Source: Actinomycetota bacterium (lineage in GTDB: Bacteria; Actinomycetota; Acidimicrobiia; Acidimicrobiales; Ilumatobacteraceae). From it: a stretch of DNA of 10,534 bases. A model generated the notes under the pieces. The model was not told the DNA's origin. It saw nothing but the letters and a program-made list of their open reading frames with translations, and searched no databases. The position numbers and the translations under genes are program-made. This document shows, piece after piece, positions 1-5,682 of the stretch. The DNA is taken from contig SXYT01000129.1 of assembly GCA_005788205.1 (NCBI GenBank), forward strand, positions 1 to 10,534. The letters run 5' to 3'. Each line of letters starts with the position of its first letter. Position 1 is the stretch's first letter.

Positions 1-324
1 GGGCGCACACACAACAACTCGTTCATCATCCGCGACGAAGCCCAGAACACGACCCCGGAACAGATGAAGATGTTCCTCACACGCATCGGTTTCGGCTCCC
101 GGGTGGTGGTCACGGGCGACGTCTCGCAGATCGATGTCCCGAACGGGCGCAGCGGACTCGTGAACCTGGAAAAGACTCTCGGTGGCGTGGAGGACCTCGC
201 CTTCGTGTACCTGGACGGATCCGACGTCGTGCGCCATCGCATCGTCGCGGACATCGTCGCTGCATACGAGCGTTCGGGGAGCGACGCGGTAAAGCCGCGC
301 CGCAGGGGGCCAGAGCGTGGCTGA
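1..324 (+). CDS. PhoH-like ATPase, C-terminal part (5' end outside window)
   Basis: This is the C-terminal 107 residues of a PhoH-family P-loop NTPase; reading frame 1 is open from the first base. The visible part begins with a GRT stretch and then FIIRDEAQNTT, the Walker B/DEAQ box that binds Mg-ATP. It continues with TGDVSQIDVP (residues 38-47 of the visible part), the family's conserved TGD-x-x-Q-x-D block. The Walker A loop lies upstream of the window. The tail ends in a basic, disordered stretch (KPRRRGPERG). PhoH-like proteins are cytoplasmic ATPases associated with RNA metabolism, and their neighbourhood with ybeY is widely conserved. The stop codon lies inside the start of ybeY (8-base overlap, GTGGCTGA), so the two are probably translationally coupled. 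The family call is secure; the biochemical role of this member is inferred. Confidence 0.93.
   Translation, partial: GRTHNNSFIIRDEAQNTTPEQMKMFLTRIGFGSRVVVTGDVSQIDVPNGRSGLVNLEKTLGGVEDLAFVYLDGSDVVRHRIVADIVAAYERSGSDAVKPRRRGPERG
304..309 (+). promoter_or_regulatory. Shine-Dalgarno-like site for ybeY
   Basis: The purine run AGGGGG ends seven bases before the GTG at 317, inside the last codons of phoH. It supports GTG 317 as the ybeY start; no other plausible in-frame start lies before the conserved core. Confidence 0.55.
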
Positions 325-913
325 CCCCCGACAACGCGGCCAGAACCCGAAACGCGCCGGGGGCGACGGTGCCCCGGATGTCTATTGCTCCGACGAGCAG
401 GACGCCTTCCCGGTTGACGTGGCCCGTTGGAGGTCACTCGCTCTCGCCACGCTCACTTACCAGGGGGTCCGCGGCGGTGCGGAACTGTCCCTGTTCTTCG
501 TCGACGAACTTGCCATGTCCGACCTGAATCTCGAGCACATGGGCAAGACGGGGCCGACCGACGTGCTGGCGTTCCCGCTGGACGGGCTCGACATCGTGGC
601 CGATGGACAGGGCCCGGGCGCGGTGTCGCGCGGCCCCGCCAGGCCCCATCCTGACCCGGATGACGCTCCATTGATGCTGGGAGACGTGGTGGTGTGCCCC
701 GCTGTCGCCCACGTTCAGTTCTCCGGGCATGCAGGCACCTACGATGATGAAATCGCCCTTTTAGTTGTCCATGGAGTTCTCCACGTTCTCGGTTTCGACC
801 ACGCGGCACCGTCAGAGGCTGCGGAGATGCGTTCTCGGGAACGCGAGATCCTGGAGACTCACCATTGGCGGGGACCCGCACCTGCCGGTTTCCGCCTGGA
901 GCACCTGAAATGA
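317..913 (+). CDS. ybeY: Endoribonuclease YbeY (rRNA maturation factor)
   Basis: This is a 198-residue single-strand-specific, zinc-dependent endoribonuclease involved in 16S rRNA 3'-end processing and ribosome quality control. The diagnostic metal site HGVLHVLGFDH lies at residues 152-162, with ligands H152, H156 and H162. The upstream block PTDVLAFPLDG (about 80-90) and LGDVVVCP (121-128) match the fold. Between them sits a proline- and acid-rich insert of roughly 29 residues (91-119). With an N-terminal extension of about 20 residues, it makes the protein longer than the usual ~150-160 aa. The position that in enterobacterial YbeY carries a conserved Arg, just before the TDVLSF block, appears to be Met75; I recall Met in mycobacterial homologues too. 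The GTG start at 317 overlaps the phoH stop and has an AGGGGG site. The stop overlaps the ATG of the next gene (ATGA). Function is confident. Confidence 0.96.
   Translation: MADPRQRGQNPKRAGGDGAPDVYCSDEQDAFPVDVARWRSLALATLTYQGVRGGAELSLFFVDELAMSDLNLEHMGKTGPTDVLAFPLDGLDIVADGQGPGAVSRGPARPHPDPDDAPLMLGDVVVCPAVAHVQFSGHAGTYDDEIALLVVHGVLHVLGFDHAAPSEAAEMRSREREILETHHWRGPAPAGFRLEHLK
898..901 (+). promoter_or_regulatory. Shine-Dalgarno site for the CNNM/CBS gene
   Basis: GGAG lies eight bases before the ATG at 910, inside the end of ybeY. It decides that start over the upstream in-frame TTG at 865, which would put 45 bases of poorly conserved coding inside ybeY. Confidence 0.55.
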
Positions 914-2190
914 TCGCGGCCACCCCGACAACCGCGGACGTGTGGATGCTCGTGGCCATCACCGTGCTGTTGTTCATCCTCATCTTCCTGTCGATCGCCG
1001 AGATGGGACTGTCGAGGGTGTCGAAGCCGAAGGCCCAGGCACTCGCGGACTCGGGAGCGCGGGGTGGTCAAGCACTCCTCGGGCTGGTCAGTCACCCGGA
1101 GAAATGGGTGAACCCGTTGCTTCTCTCCGTGAACGTCTCCCAGACCGTCCAGGCCACACTCACGGGTGTCGTGGCGGGACGGCTCTTCGGTGCAGTCGGG
1201 GTCGCGGTGGGCGTGGTGCTGAACGTCATCGTCTTCTTCGTGCTCGCCGAGGCCGTTCCGAAGACCTACGCGGTCCAGCAACCTGACAGGGCCGCGCTCA
1301 GCACCGCGCGTCTGACGTCCCTGCTGGTGAGTTTCTCGCCGCTGCGCCTCATCTCCCGCAGTCTCATCGGTCTGACGAACATCATCGTGAAGGGCAAGGG
1401 CCTGGAGCAGGGGCCGTTCGTGGGTGAGCAGGAGTTCCTCGGGATCGTCGAGGCGGCCGCCGAGGAGGAGATCATCGAGCACGAGGAACGCGAGCTCATC
1501 GAGTCGATCATCGAGTTCGGGGACACGGTGGTCCGCGAGATCATGGTCCCCCGCCCTGACATCATCGCCGTCGAGTCCGACACCACGGTCGATGCCGCAC
1601 TGGACCTGTGTTTCGAGCACGGCGTGAGCCGTGTCCCGGTGCTGCGCGAGGACGACGACCAGGAAGACGTCATCGGCATCGCGTATGCCAAGGACCTCAT
1701 GCGTGCGGTCCGGGCGGGGAACGGGGACGGCTCGGTGGAGTCGCTCGTGCGGTCGGCGGTGGTCGTGCCCGAGAACAAGCCGGTCGCCAAGTTGATGCGC
1801 GACATGCAGCGGGACCATTTCCACATGGCGGTCGTGGCCGACGAGTACGGATCCATCGCCGGGCTCGTCACGCTCGAGGACTGCCTGGAGGAACTCGTCG
1901 GCGAGATCGTGGACGAGCACGACGCCGAGGACCCCGAGCTCCAGCAGCTGGAGAACGGTGACGCGCTGGTGGATGCCGGGATGGCGGTGTCGGACTTCAA
2001 CGAGCATTTCTCGCTTCGCATCCCCGACGAGGACTGGGACACGGTCGGCGGGTTCGTGTTCGGCACCCTCGAGCACGTGCCCGTGGTGGGGGAGTCAATC
2101 GACCACGAGGGCTGGCGCCTCACCGTGGAGGCCATCGGGGGCAGGCGGATCCGCACACTCCGGATCACGCCGCTCGTCGAGTCCGACTAG
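910..2190 (+). CDS. CNNM/CBS/CorC-domain membrane protein (hemolysin C family transporter-like)
   Basis: This is a 426-residue integral membrane protein of the CNNM (DUF21) plus CBS pair plus CorC_HlyC family, whose members are linked to Mg2+ (or other divalent cation) efflux and resistance. The older name hemolysin is misleading. The first membrane helix is at about residues 11-30 and is followed by SIAEMGLSRV, the family's small-residue/Glu motif. Further helices lie at about 74-120, ending in LAEAVPKTYA. Two CBS motifs follow (about 205-335), including REIMVPRPDI, GVSRVPV and, in the second, DEYGSIAGLVTLED. CBS pairs bind adenine nucleotides. The CorC_HlyC domain (about 349-425) contains VGGFVFGTL. 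ATG 910 overlaps the ybeY stop as ATGA, so the gene is coupled to ybeY, an arrangement common in Actinomycetota. The transported ion cannot be read from sequence. Confidence 0.93.
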   Translation: MIAATPTTADVWMLVAITVLLFILIFLSIAEMGLSRVSKPKAQALADSGARGGQALLGLVSHPEKWVNPLLLSVNVSQTVQATLTGVVAGRLFGAVGVAVGVVLNVIVFFVLAEAVPKTYAVQQPDRAALSTARLTSLLVSFSPLRLISRSLIGLTNIIVKGKGLEQGPFVGEQEFLGIVEAAAEEEIIEHEERELIESIIEFGDTVVREIMVPRPDIIAVESDTTVDAALDLCFEHGVSRVPVLREDDDQEDVIGIAYAKDLMRAVRAGNGDGSVESLVRSAVVVPENKPVAKLMRDMQRDHFHMAVVADEYGSIAGLVTLEDCLEELVGEIVDEHDAEDPELQQLENGDALVDAGMAVSDFNEHFSLRIPDEDWDTVGGFVFGTLEHVPVVGESIDHEGWRLTVEAIGGRRIRTLRITPLVESD

Positions 2191-2211
2191 CCGGCCTGCG
2201 GGTACGGCCCG
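2191..2211. other. 21-base convergent spacer without a convincing terminator
   Basis: Between the CNNM gene and menE, which converge, there are only 21 bases. They contain a short CGGG/CCCG inverted repeat around a five-base loop (2199-2211) but no T tract on either strand. This does not look like a functional intrinsic terminator, though a weak transcriptional pause cannot be excluded. It marks the boundary between the phoH-ybeY block and the men block. Confidence 0.4.
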
Positions 2212-3318
2212 TCACCCCACCGAGGCCGCGAGTGCACCCCGCATCGGCTTGCCGAGCGCCGTCCTGGGGATCGTCTCCACCACGTGCAGGTGCTTCGGCG
2301 CGCAGTGTGCCGGCAGCGTCTCCTTGACGTGCTCCCGCACCGCCTCGAGAGTGAGGTCGCCCCGGACAACCACGAACGCATGGACCGCCTGGCCCCACTC
2401 CGGGTCGTCGACGCCGGCCACGCACGACTCGACAACAGCGGGGTGCGTGTCGATTGCTGCCTCCACGGGCTCGGGCCACACGTTCTCGCCGCCCGTGATG
2501 ATCAGGTCGCCCTCACGGCCGTCCACGCGCACCGACCCGTCATCGTTGAGCGAACCCATGTCGCCGGTCCTCAGCCATCCTTCGTTGTCAATCGTCGACG
2601 AACCGTCGCGGTAGCCGCGCATCAGCATCGGGCACCGGAGATGGATGACGCCGTCCACGATCCTCGTCTCCACGCCGACGAGCGGGATGCCGTCGTAGAC
2701 GACACCGCTGCCCGTCTCCGTCATCCCGTAGGTGGCGATGCAGTTCGACGGGCGCGGGGACGGCGGCCGTGACCCGCCGAGCACGATGACCCGGTACAGG
2801 CCGGGATCCACCCGCAGGAGCGCCGTCGGGACGAGGGAGACGAGCGTGGCGCCGTCGCGGGCCGCCGACGCGTAGGCCTCTGGCGAGAACGACGCCGCAG
2901 TGACGAGGCGCGTGCCCGTGACGATGCTGCGTGTCACGACCGACAGGCCGCCCACGTGGGCAGGCGGAAGGCAGGCGAACCACGTGTCGCCCGGGCCGAC
3001 CCCGAGTCTCTCGTGGACTGCGAATGCACTGGCCCTGACGGCCCCGTGGGTGAGCACGGCAGCCTTCGGTTGCCCCGTGCTGCCGCTCGTGGCGACGACG
3101 AGTGCGTCGCCTGTCTCCACCGGCCGGCCTGCGTGCGCGCTGCTGCCGCGTGCGTCGACGATCCGAGTCGGCGCGATGCTCTCCACCAGTTGCTGCTGTG
3201 CCGCCGGGGGGAGCCTCTGGTCAAGGGGGAAGACGGCATCGCCGGCATCCCATGCGCGCCTGAGTTCGGCGACGAAGCGGTCGCCGAGCGGCAGATCCAG
3301 GCAGACCAGTTCGTTCAC
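2212..3318 (-). CDS. menE: o-Succinylbenzoate-CoA ligase MenE
   Basis: This is a 368-residue acyl-adenylate-forming ligase that converts o-succinylbenzoate, ATP and CoA to o-succinylbenzoyl-CoA in menaquinone synthesis (cytoplasmic). The ATP/AMP motif TSGSTGQPKA is at 77-86. YGMTETGSG (197-205) is the adenine-binding A5 motif, and WLRTGD (248-253) and DGREGD (266-271) are the hinge-proximal motifs. The catalytic lysine of the C-terminal subdomain is K357, in PRTALGKP. The protein is compact compared with ~450-500 aa firmicute MenE, as is usual for actinobacterial forms. The open frame extends upstream to 3507, but that stretch overlaps menA and is arginine/proline-rich noise. GTG 3318 is preferred because a TACGCT hexamer lies exactly at -12 to -7 (leaderless start). 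The men neighbours make MenE more likely than a general acyl-CoA synthetase. Confidence 0.92.
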   Translation of the reverse strand: MNELVCLDLPLGDRFVAELRRAWDAGDAVFPLDQRLPPAAQQQLVESIAPTRIVDARGSSAHAGRPVETGDALVVATSGSTGQPKAAVLTHGAVRASAFAVHERLGVGPGDTWFACLPPAHVGGLSVVTRSIVTGTRLVTAASFSPEAYASAARDGATLVSLVPTALLRVDPGLYRVIVLGGSRPPSPRPSNCIATYGMTETGSGVVYDGIPLVGVETRIVDGVIHLRCPMLMRGYRDGSSTIDNEGWLRTGDMGSLNDDGSVRVDGREGDLIITGGENVWPEPVEAAIDTHPAVVESCVAGVDDPEWGQAVHAFVVVRGDLTLEAVREHVKETLPAHCAPKHLHVVETIPRTALGKPMRGALAASVG

Positions 3319-3324
3319 GCCGAG

Positions 3325-3330
3325 AGCGTA
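3325..3330 (-). promoter_or_regulatory. -10 hexamer of a leaderless menE promoter
   Basis: Read on the minus strand, TACGCT is followed by six bases (CTCGGC) and then the menE GTG. It matches TANNNT, with transcription predicted to begin at the G of the start codon. There is no Shine-Dalgarno sequence and I see no recognisable -35 box. Confidence 0.6.
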
Positions 3331-3362
3331 TTGGGGTTCCCCGTCGGGCGGTGCGGGGATGG

Positions 3363-3368
3363 GACACT
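3363..3368 (+). promoter_or_regulatory. -10-like hexamer of a leaderless menA promoter
   Basis: GACACT is followed by GGGGAC and the GTG at 3375, so it occupies -12 to -7. It fits the looser actinobacterial ANNNT core rather than full TANNNT. The GGGG that follows is too close to the GTG to be a good Shine-Dalgarno site. Confidence 0.45.
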
Positions 3369-3374
3369 GGGGAC

Positions 3375-4274
3375 GTGACTGGTGCTGCCGACCTCCCGAC
3401 CGGACTGCGGATGTGGTGGGAGGGCGCTCGACCGCGCACGCTTCCTGCGGCAGTCGTGCCGGTCGCGGTTGGGGCCGCATGCGCTGGCGGCGCGGTCGGG
3501 GCCGCATGGTGGAGGGTGCTCCCCGCGCTCGTCGTGAGTCTCGCGCTGCAGGTGGGTGTCAATTACGCGAACGACTACAGCGACGGCATCCGCGGCACCG
3601 ACGAGGTGCGCGTCGGGCCGTTGCGTCTGGTCGGTTCCGGCGCGGCCCCGCCGTCACGGGTGAAGCGGGCGGCTTTCCTCGCGTTCGGTGCAGCGGGAGC
3701 GGCCGGGCTCCTGCTCGCGGCCGTGACGACGTGGTGGCTGCTCGTCGTCGGTGCGGCGGCGATTGCCTCTGCATGGCTGTACACGGGCGGGCCCCGTCCG
3801 TACGGGTACGCGGGTCTCGGCGAGGTCTTCGTGTTCGGGTTCTTCGGCCTGGTGGCCACGGCGGGCACCGGCTACGTGGTCGCAGACAGGCTGACCGGGA
3901 CGATGCTGGTGTCGGGGGGTGCGGCGGGTTGTTTCGCGTGCGCGCTGCTCGTCATCAACAACCTGCGCGACATCCCCGGCGACACGGTCGCGGGGAAGAG
4001 GACTCTCGCCGTGCGCCTGGGGGACAGGACCACCCGGGGGCTGTTCGTGTCCCTCTTTCTCGCCGCCGCGGTGCTCGTTGCCGCCTCGGCGGTGGCCGAG
4101 GGGGCCGGGGCGCTTGTGGGCCTCGTGGGTGTAGCCGCCGCCTGGCCTGCAGTGCGCGATGTGAGGTCGGGCACCTCCGGCCGCGATCTCGTCCCCGTCC
4201 TCGGCGCAGTGGGGCGCGCCCAGCTGGTGTTCGGTGCCGCCTACGCGGCGGGCCTGTTCATCGCTGCCGCCTGA
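3375..4274 (+). CDS. menA: 1,4-Dihydroxy-2-naphthoate polyprenyltransferase MenA
   Basis: This is a 299-residue UbiA-superfamily membrane prenyltransferase that attaches the polyprenyl tail to 1,4-dihydroxy-2-naphthoate with loss of CO2, giving demethylmenaquinone. Near the N-terminus GARPRTLPAA precedes the first helix, as in mycobacterial MenA. The first Asp-rich motif NYANDYSDG is at 63-71. The second, NNLRDIPGD, is at 195-203; both bind Mg-prenyl diphosphate. The remainder is Ala/Gly/Val-rich transmembrane helices. Start choice: GTG 3351, GTG 3375 and ATG 3411 are all in frame. I prefer 3375 because a -10-like hexamer sits at -12 to -7 and the length before GARPRTLP is close to known homologues. 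The 3' end overlaps the convergent menH by 17 bases. It is divergent from menE across 56 bases. Confidence 0.94.
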   Translation: MTGAADLPTGLRMWWEGARPRTLPAAVVPVAVGAACAGGAVGAAWWRVLPALVVSLALQVGVNYANDYSDGIRGTDEVRVGPLRLVGSGAAPPSRVKRAAFLAFGAAGAAGLLLAAVTTWWLLVVGAAAIASAWLYTGGPRPYGYAGLGEVFVFGFFGLVATAGTGYVVADRLTGTMLVSGGAAGCFACALLVINNLRDIPGDTVAGKRTLAVRLGDRTTRGLFVSLFLAAAVLVAASAVAEGAGALVGLVGVAAAWPAVRDVRSGTSGRDLVPVLGAVGRAQLVFGAAYAAGLFIAAA

Positions 4275-5007
4275 GCAGCCAGTCAAGGAGGATCCGCGCG
4301 GTTCCGGCCGTGGCCTCGAGGTGAACGGTGTGGCCTGCACCCTCGACCTGCGCGTGGGTGCTGCCGGCAATTGCCTTGTGCATGCGTTCGCCGATCCCGG
4401 TGAACTTCGCGTCGTGCGCGCCGGTGATGACGAGAGTCGGCACCGAGAGCCCGGACAGCCGGGGCCAGAGATCCTCCTGGGTGCCGGTCCCGGCGTGGCG
4501 CAGCGAGTCCGCGAGCCCGCGGGGGGAGTTGCGCAGTCTCTCGTCGCGCATTGCCATCGCGGGCGAGAGGCCGGAGAACATCGGGTTGGCGAGCCACTCG
4601 TCGATGAAGGCGTCCGTGCCGATCTCCTCGATGCGGTCGGCAAGGGCGTCATCGGCGGCCCTGCGTGACTGCCTCTCCCCGGCATCCTCGATGCCCGCCG
4701 TGCCGCTGATGAGAACCAGGCCCGTAACCTTCGCGGGGTGGGCCAGGGCGGCATGCAGCGCCATGCGCGCACCCATCGAGTAGCCGACGAGGACCCCCGT
4801 GCGCATCGTCTCTGCGATGTCGTCACCGCACTGCGGGAGGCTCCGTGCCCCGTCCACGGAGCGTCCGTGGCCGGGTGCGTCGATGAGCGTCGCCTCGACG
4901 GAGAGCGGAACAGCAAGGAGGGGGGCCCACGACCCGCGCGTCTGGGTGAACCCGTGGACGAAGGCGACCGGCAGACCGGCGCCCACGGTCTCGTGGGCGA
5001 GGATCAC
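4258..5007 (-). CDS. menH: 2-Succinyl-6-hydroxy-2,4-cyclohexadiene-1-carboxylate synthase MenH (alpha/beta hydrolase)
   Basis: This is a 249-residue alpha/beta-hydrolase-fold enzyme. MenH eliminates pyruvate from the MenD product SEPHCHC to give SHCHC. Visible elements are the HGFTQTRGSW oxyanion region (18-27), DAPGHGRS (43-50) and the nucleophile elbow GYSMGAR with Ser77. The block NSPRGLADSLRHAGTGTQ (160-177) closely resembles the helical lid segment of Bacillus-type MenH. The acid is D199 (GAHDAKF) and the base H226 (GAGHTVHLE). These, plus six surrounding men genes, favour MenH over a generic hydrolase. The GTG start lies 10 bases after the dsbA stop with only a weak upstream GGA, so the two are probably one transcript. 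The stop lies inside the end of menA on the other strand. Confidence 0.87.
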   Translation of the reverse strand: MILAHETVGAGLPVAFVHGFTQTRGSWAPLLAVPLSVEATLIDAPGHGRSVDGARSLPQCGDDIAETMRTGVLVGYSMGARMALHAALAHPAKVTGLVLISGTAGIEDAGERQSRRAADDALADRIEEIGTDAFIDEWLANPMFSGLSPAMAMRDERLRNSPRGLADSLRHAGTGTQEDLWPRLSGLSVPTLVITGAHDAKFTGIGERMHKAIAGSTHAQVEGAGHTVHLEATAGTARILLDWLLRRQR

Positions 5008-5017
5008 GTCCGGCGGC

Positions 5018-5665
5018 TCACTTCGCGAGCGCGCGCTCGAGGACGTTGACGAAGACGTCCACGTCCTGCGCGCCCGGCACCATGAACCGATCGTCGATCA
5101 CGAACGTGGGAACGGCGGATATCTCGCGGTCCATCGCGCCGCGCAGGTCGGCGAGCACTTCCGTCTTGCCTCCGTCTCCGTCCAGCCACGCGGTGAGATC
5201 CGCGGCCTCCATGCCGACCTCGCCCGCACAGCGCGCGACGGTGGCGATGTCACCCACGTCGAGTCCCTCGGTGAAGTAGGCGCGCAGGAGGCGTTCCTTC
5301 AGTGCGTCCTGCAGTGCCGGGCCGCCCGTCTCGAGTGCGCGGTGGAGTGCGCGGTGCGCAAGGACGGTGTTCGCGCGGAGTGCGATGTCCATGCGGAACT
5401 CGATGCCGTCGGCCGCGGCCACCTTGGTGACGTGCCCGAGGATCTGCTCTGCCCGTTCCCGGCCACCGAATTTCTTGGCGTAGGCGTCCCTGACCGGGGT
5501 GTTGGTGCCCGCCGGGGCAGTGGGGTCCAGTTGGTACGAGCGGTACGTCACCTCGATCGGGTCCGTGACACCTTTCTCCCTGAGCACGGCAACGGCCTTC
5601 TCGAAGCGCCGCTTGCCGATGTAGCACCAGGGACAGACCACGTCAGACCAGATTTCGACTCGCAC
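5018..5665 (-). CDS. DsbA-family (FrnE-like) thiol-disulfide oxidoreductase
   Basis: This is a 215-residue thioredoxin-fold protein of the DsbA/FrnE family (which also includes 2-hydroxychromene-2-carboxylate isomerases). The redox motif CPWC is at 11-14, immediately after the first beta strand (EIWSDVV). The characteristic cis-proline loop is AVPTF with P186. An alpha-helical insertion domain lies between (about 65-165). There is no signal peptide or membrane segment, so it should be cytoplasmic, unlike periplasmic DsbA. The CxxC argues for a redox enzyme rather than the isomerase branch, which usually lacks it. It starts at GTG 5665, only 17 bases from the divergent menD ATG, with a TAGTCT hexamer at -12 to -7. 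It leads directly into menH. Whether it acts in quinone metabolism or only shares the promoter is unknown. Confidence 0.9.
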   Translation of the reverse strand: MRVEIWSDVVCPWCYIGKRRFEKAVAVLREKGVTDPIEVTYRSYQLDPTAPAGTNTPVRDAYAKKFGGRERAEQILGHVTKVAAADGIEFRMDIALRANTVLAHRALHRALETGGPALQDALKERLLRAYFTEGLDVGDIATVARCAGEVGMEAADLTAWLDGDGGKTEVLADLRGAMDREISAVPTFVIDDRFMVPGAQDVDVFVNVLERALAK

Positions 5666-5670
5666 GGTGC

Positions 5671-5676
5671 GAGACT
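5671..5676 (+). promoter_or_regulatory. -10-like hexamer of a leaderless menD promoter
   Basis: GAGACT is followed by AGGCGC and the menD ATG, so it lies at -12 to -7. It fits ANNNT. No convincing Shine-Dalgarno site is present in the 17-base spacer. It overlaps the opposite-strand dsbA hexamer by five bases. Confidence 0.45.
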
Positions 5677-5677
5677 A
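5672..5677 (-). promoter_or_regulatory. -10 hexamer of a leaderless dsbA-menH promoter
   Basis: On the minus strand TAGTCT is followed by CGCACC and the GTG at 5665, matching TANNNT at -12 to -7. Transcription is predicted to begin at the start codon. Any -35 contacts would fall near or inside the 5' end of menD. Confidence 0.6.
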
Positions 5678-5682
5678 GGCGC

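Noticed and set aside
865..909. TTG 865 as the start of the CNNM gene
   Set aside because: The extra 15 residues read as out-of-frame ybeY, and ATG 910 has GGAG at a good distance and an ATGA overlap.
859..2076. A 405-codon open frame antisense to the CNNM gene
   Set aside because: Composition is Asp/His/Arg-rich with no recognisable motif, and it lies fully opposite a well-conserved gene. It is a typical high-G+C shadow frame.
2199..2211. Hairpin between the CNNM gene and menE as a bidirectional terminator
   Set aside because: The stem is only four to five base pairs and no T run follows on either strand.
3351..3374. GTG 3351 as the menA start
   Set aside because: There is no Shine-Dalgarno site and no -10-like hexamer at the leaderless distance; it adds eight unconserved residues. 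It remains possible.
3319..3507. Longer N-terminus for menE, up to 3507
   Set aside because: It would run through the menA start region with an Arg/Pro-rich sequence unlike MenE. GTG 3318 has a well-placed promoter hexamer.
2900..4324. A 474-codon + strand frame crossing menE and menA
   Set aside because: It overlaps two conserved genes in other frames, is arginine/glycine-rich and has no domain signal.
3654..4916. A 420-codon minus-strand frame opposite menA and across menH
   Set aside because: It lies out of frame with menH and opposite the MenA motifs. The Arg/Ser/Pro-rich translation is shadow noise.
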